Source of the DNA: JAZKFR01 sp040386295
Lineage (GTDB): Bacteria; Pseudomonadota; Gammaproteobacteria; Burkholderiales; Rhodocyclaceae
DNA: 22,905 nt
Reading direction: 5' to 3'
Assembly (NCBI GenBank): GCA_040386295.1
Contig: JAZKFR010000099.1
Span: forward strand, 1 to 22,905
This document shows, piece after piece, positions 22,092-22,905 of this stretch (within the stretch, counting starts at the first letter, position 1; each line of letters starts with the position of its first letter). The notes beneath the pieces are model-generated. The model had not been told where the DNA came from. It saw only the letters and a program-made list of their open reading frames with translations, and ran no database searches. The position numbers and the translations under genes were made by a program.

Positions 22092-22905
22092 TTAAACGCT
22101 GAGTTTGTTGCGTTCGATCAGTGCGTAGGCGGAATGGTTGTGAATCGACTCAAAGTTTTCTGATTCGACGATGTAGGCGCTGACGCGCGGTTCTTCGTTG
22201 AGGCGGGCGGCGACGTCGCGCACCATGTCTTCGACAAATTTCGGATTGTCGTAGGCGCGTTCGGTGACGTATTTTTCATCGGGTCGTTTGAGTAATCCGT
22301 AGAGCTCGCAAGAGGCTTCGCGTTCGACCAGTTGAACTAAGTCTTCAATCCACAAATGTTCGTTGAGTAGGGCGCTGACGGTGACGTGCGAGCGCTGATT
22401 GTGCGCGCCGCGTTCGGAGATTTTTTTGGAGCAGGGGCAGAGACTGGTCACGGGGACGACGACTTTGATGGTCGATTCGATTTTGCCCTTGCATAGGCTG
22501 CCGATCAGCGTGACATCGTAGTCGAGCAGGCTTTCGACGCCAGAGACGGGGGCGGCTTTGTTGATGAAATATGGGAAGTTCATCTCAATGTGACCGCTTT
22601 CGGCTTCTAGTTTTTTCACCATGTCGTGCAGCATCGCCGGTAGATTTTCGACCGATAGTTCTTGTTTGTTGCTGTTGAGGATTTCAACAAAGCGCGACAT
22701 ATGCGTGCCTTTGAAGTGGTGCGGCAGGCGTACATACATGTTGAACAGTGCGATGGTGTGTTGCACACCGCCTGATTTGTCTAGCACTTTGACCGGGTGG
22801 CGGATGGCTTTGATGCCCACGCGATCAATCTCGATGTGGCGCGTGTCTTGACTGCCTTGAACATCGGCCATCGGGGCGGTTTGCGCTGTGGTTTGCGTGG
22901 TGCTG
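22092..22905 (-). CDS. folE2: GTP cyclohydrolase IB (FolE2), probably 5'-partial
   Basis: FolE2 converts GTP to 7,8-dihydroneopterin triphosphate, the first step of folate synthesis, and is metal-promiscuous, unlike zinc-dependent FolE. Diagnostic blocks include VGIKAIRHPVKV, KGTHMSRFVEIL, PVSGVESLLDYDVTL, VPVTSLCPCSKKISERGAHN with the active-site cysteine, RPDEKYVTERAYDNPKFVED and ESENFESIHNHSAYA. From the ATG at 22871 the protein would have 259 residues, close to family size. However, that ATG has no ribosome binding site and the frame stays open to the right edge (Ser/Thr/Gln/Ala-rich), so the true start is probably outside the window. folE2 is often under Zur control; any such site would lie beyond the edge. 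Confidence 0.93.
   Translation of the reverse strand, partial: STTQTTAQTAPMADVQGSQDTRHIEIDRVGIKAIRHPVKVLDKSGGVQHTIALFNMYVRLPHHFKGTHMSRFVEILNSNKQELSVENLPAMLHDMVKKLEAESGHIEMNFPYFINKAAPVSGVESLLDYDVTLIGSLCKGKIESTIKVVVPVTSLCPCSKKISERGAHNQRSHVTVSALLNEHLWIEDLVQLVEREASCELYGLLKRPDEKYVTERAYDNPKFVEDMVRDVAARLNEEPRVSAYIVESENFESIHNHSAYALIERNKLSV

Noticed and set aside
1..22905. CRISPR arrays, tRNA or rRNA genes
   Set aside because: I looked for regularly spaced repeats, tRNA cloverleaf and rRNA signatures in the intergenic parts and found none.

Overview
The window reads as a chromosomal piece of a betaproteobacterium from a draft or metagenomic assembly. The gene order rplM-rpsI-argC-(membrane coiled-coil protein)-bactofilin-erpA and the block ftsK-lolA-rarA are typical of that class, and nearly every recognisable protein has a proteobacterial form. 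A run of 10 N inside rarA and a chimeric left end show that this is a scaffold, not finished sequence.

Layout. 1-2287 (minus strand): a Ser/Thr kinase and a PP2C phosphatase overlapping by 4 bp, running toward the start of rph (RNase PH). After about 59 codons rph switches abruptly into an RluA/RluD-type pseudouridine synthase in another frame. 2475-3425: a strong promoter, rplM, rpsI and a clear intrinsic terminator. 3545-7906 (plus): argC, a DUF6776-like membrane coiled-coil protein, bactofilin, erpA, a DUF2069 membrane protein and a VanZ-like protein. 7999-10265: thrH, purU and a Crp/Fnr regulator. 10266-10690: a gene-free stretch with a GC-rich hairpin repeat. 10691-15090: ftsK, lolA and rarA, close together and probably co-transcribed; rarA runs into a repeat that gives it an extra C-terminal tail.

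From about 15040 onward the window is accessory in character. An inverted pair of short repeats (15037-15208) is followed on the minus strand by an intact iron-sulfur (6-4)-type photolyase, a complete mqsRA toxin-antitoxin pair with its operator, a DASH-type cryptochrome lacking its C-terminal end, and a 158-bp frameshifted relic of a third photolyase that stops near a possible insertion-sequence end. This looks like a light-dependent DNA repair cluster eroded by insertions. Next is a lone 606-residue ankyrin-repeat protein with its own promoter. A two-gene minus-strand module follows (ribbon-helix-helix protein plus small coiled-coil protein) with a repeat-containing leader. Finally folE2 (GTP cyclohydrolase IB) runs to the right edge.

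The housekeeping genes cover ribosome synthesis, arginine synthesis, Fe-S delivery, chromosome segregation, lipoprotein export, replication-fork maintenance and folate metabolism. The items most worth following are the ankyrin protein, the ribbon-helix-helix/coiled-coil module, the photolyase/toxin-antitoxin cluster, the repeat beside rarA and the chimeric left end.
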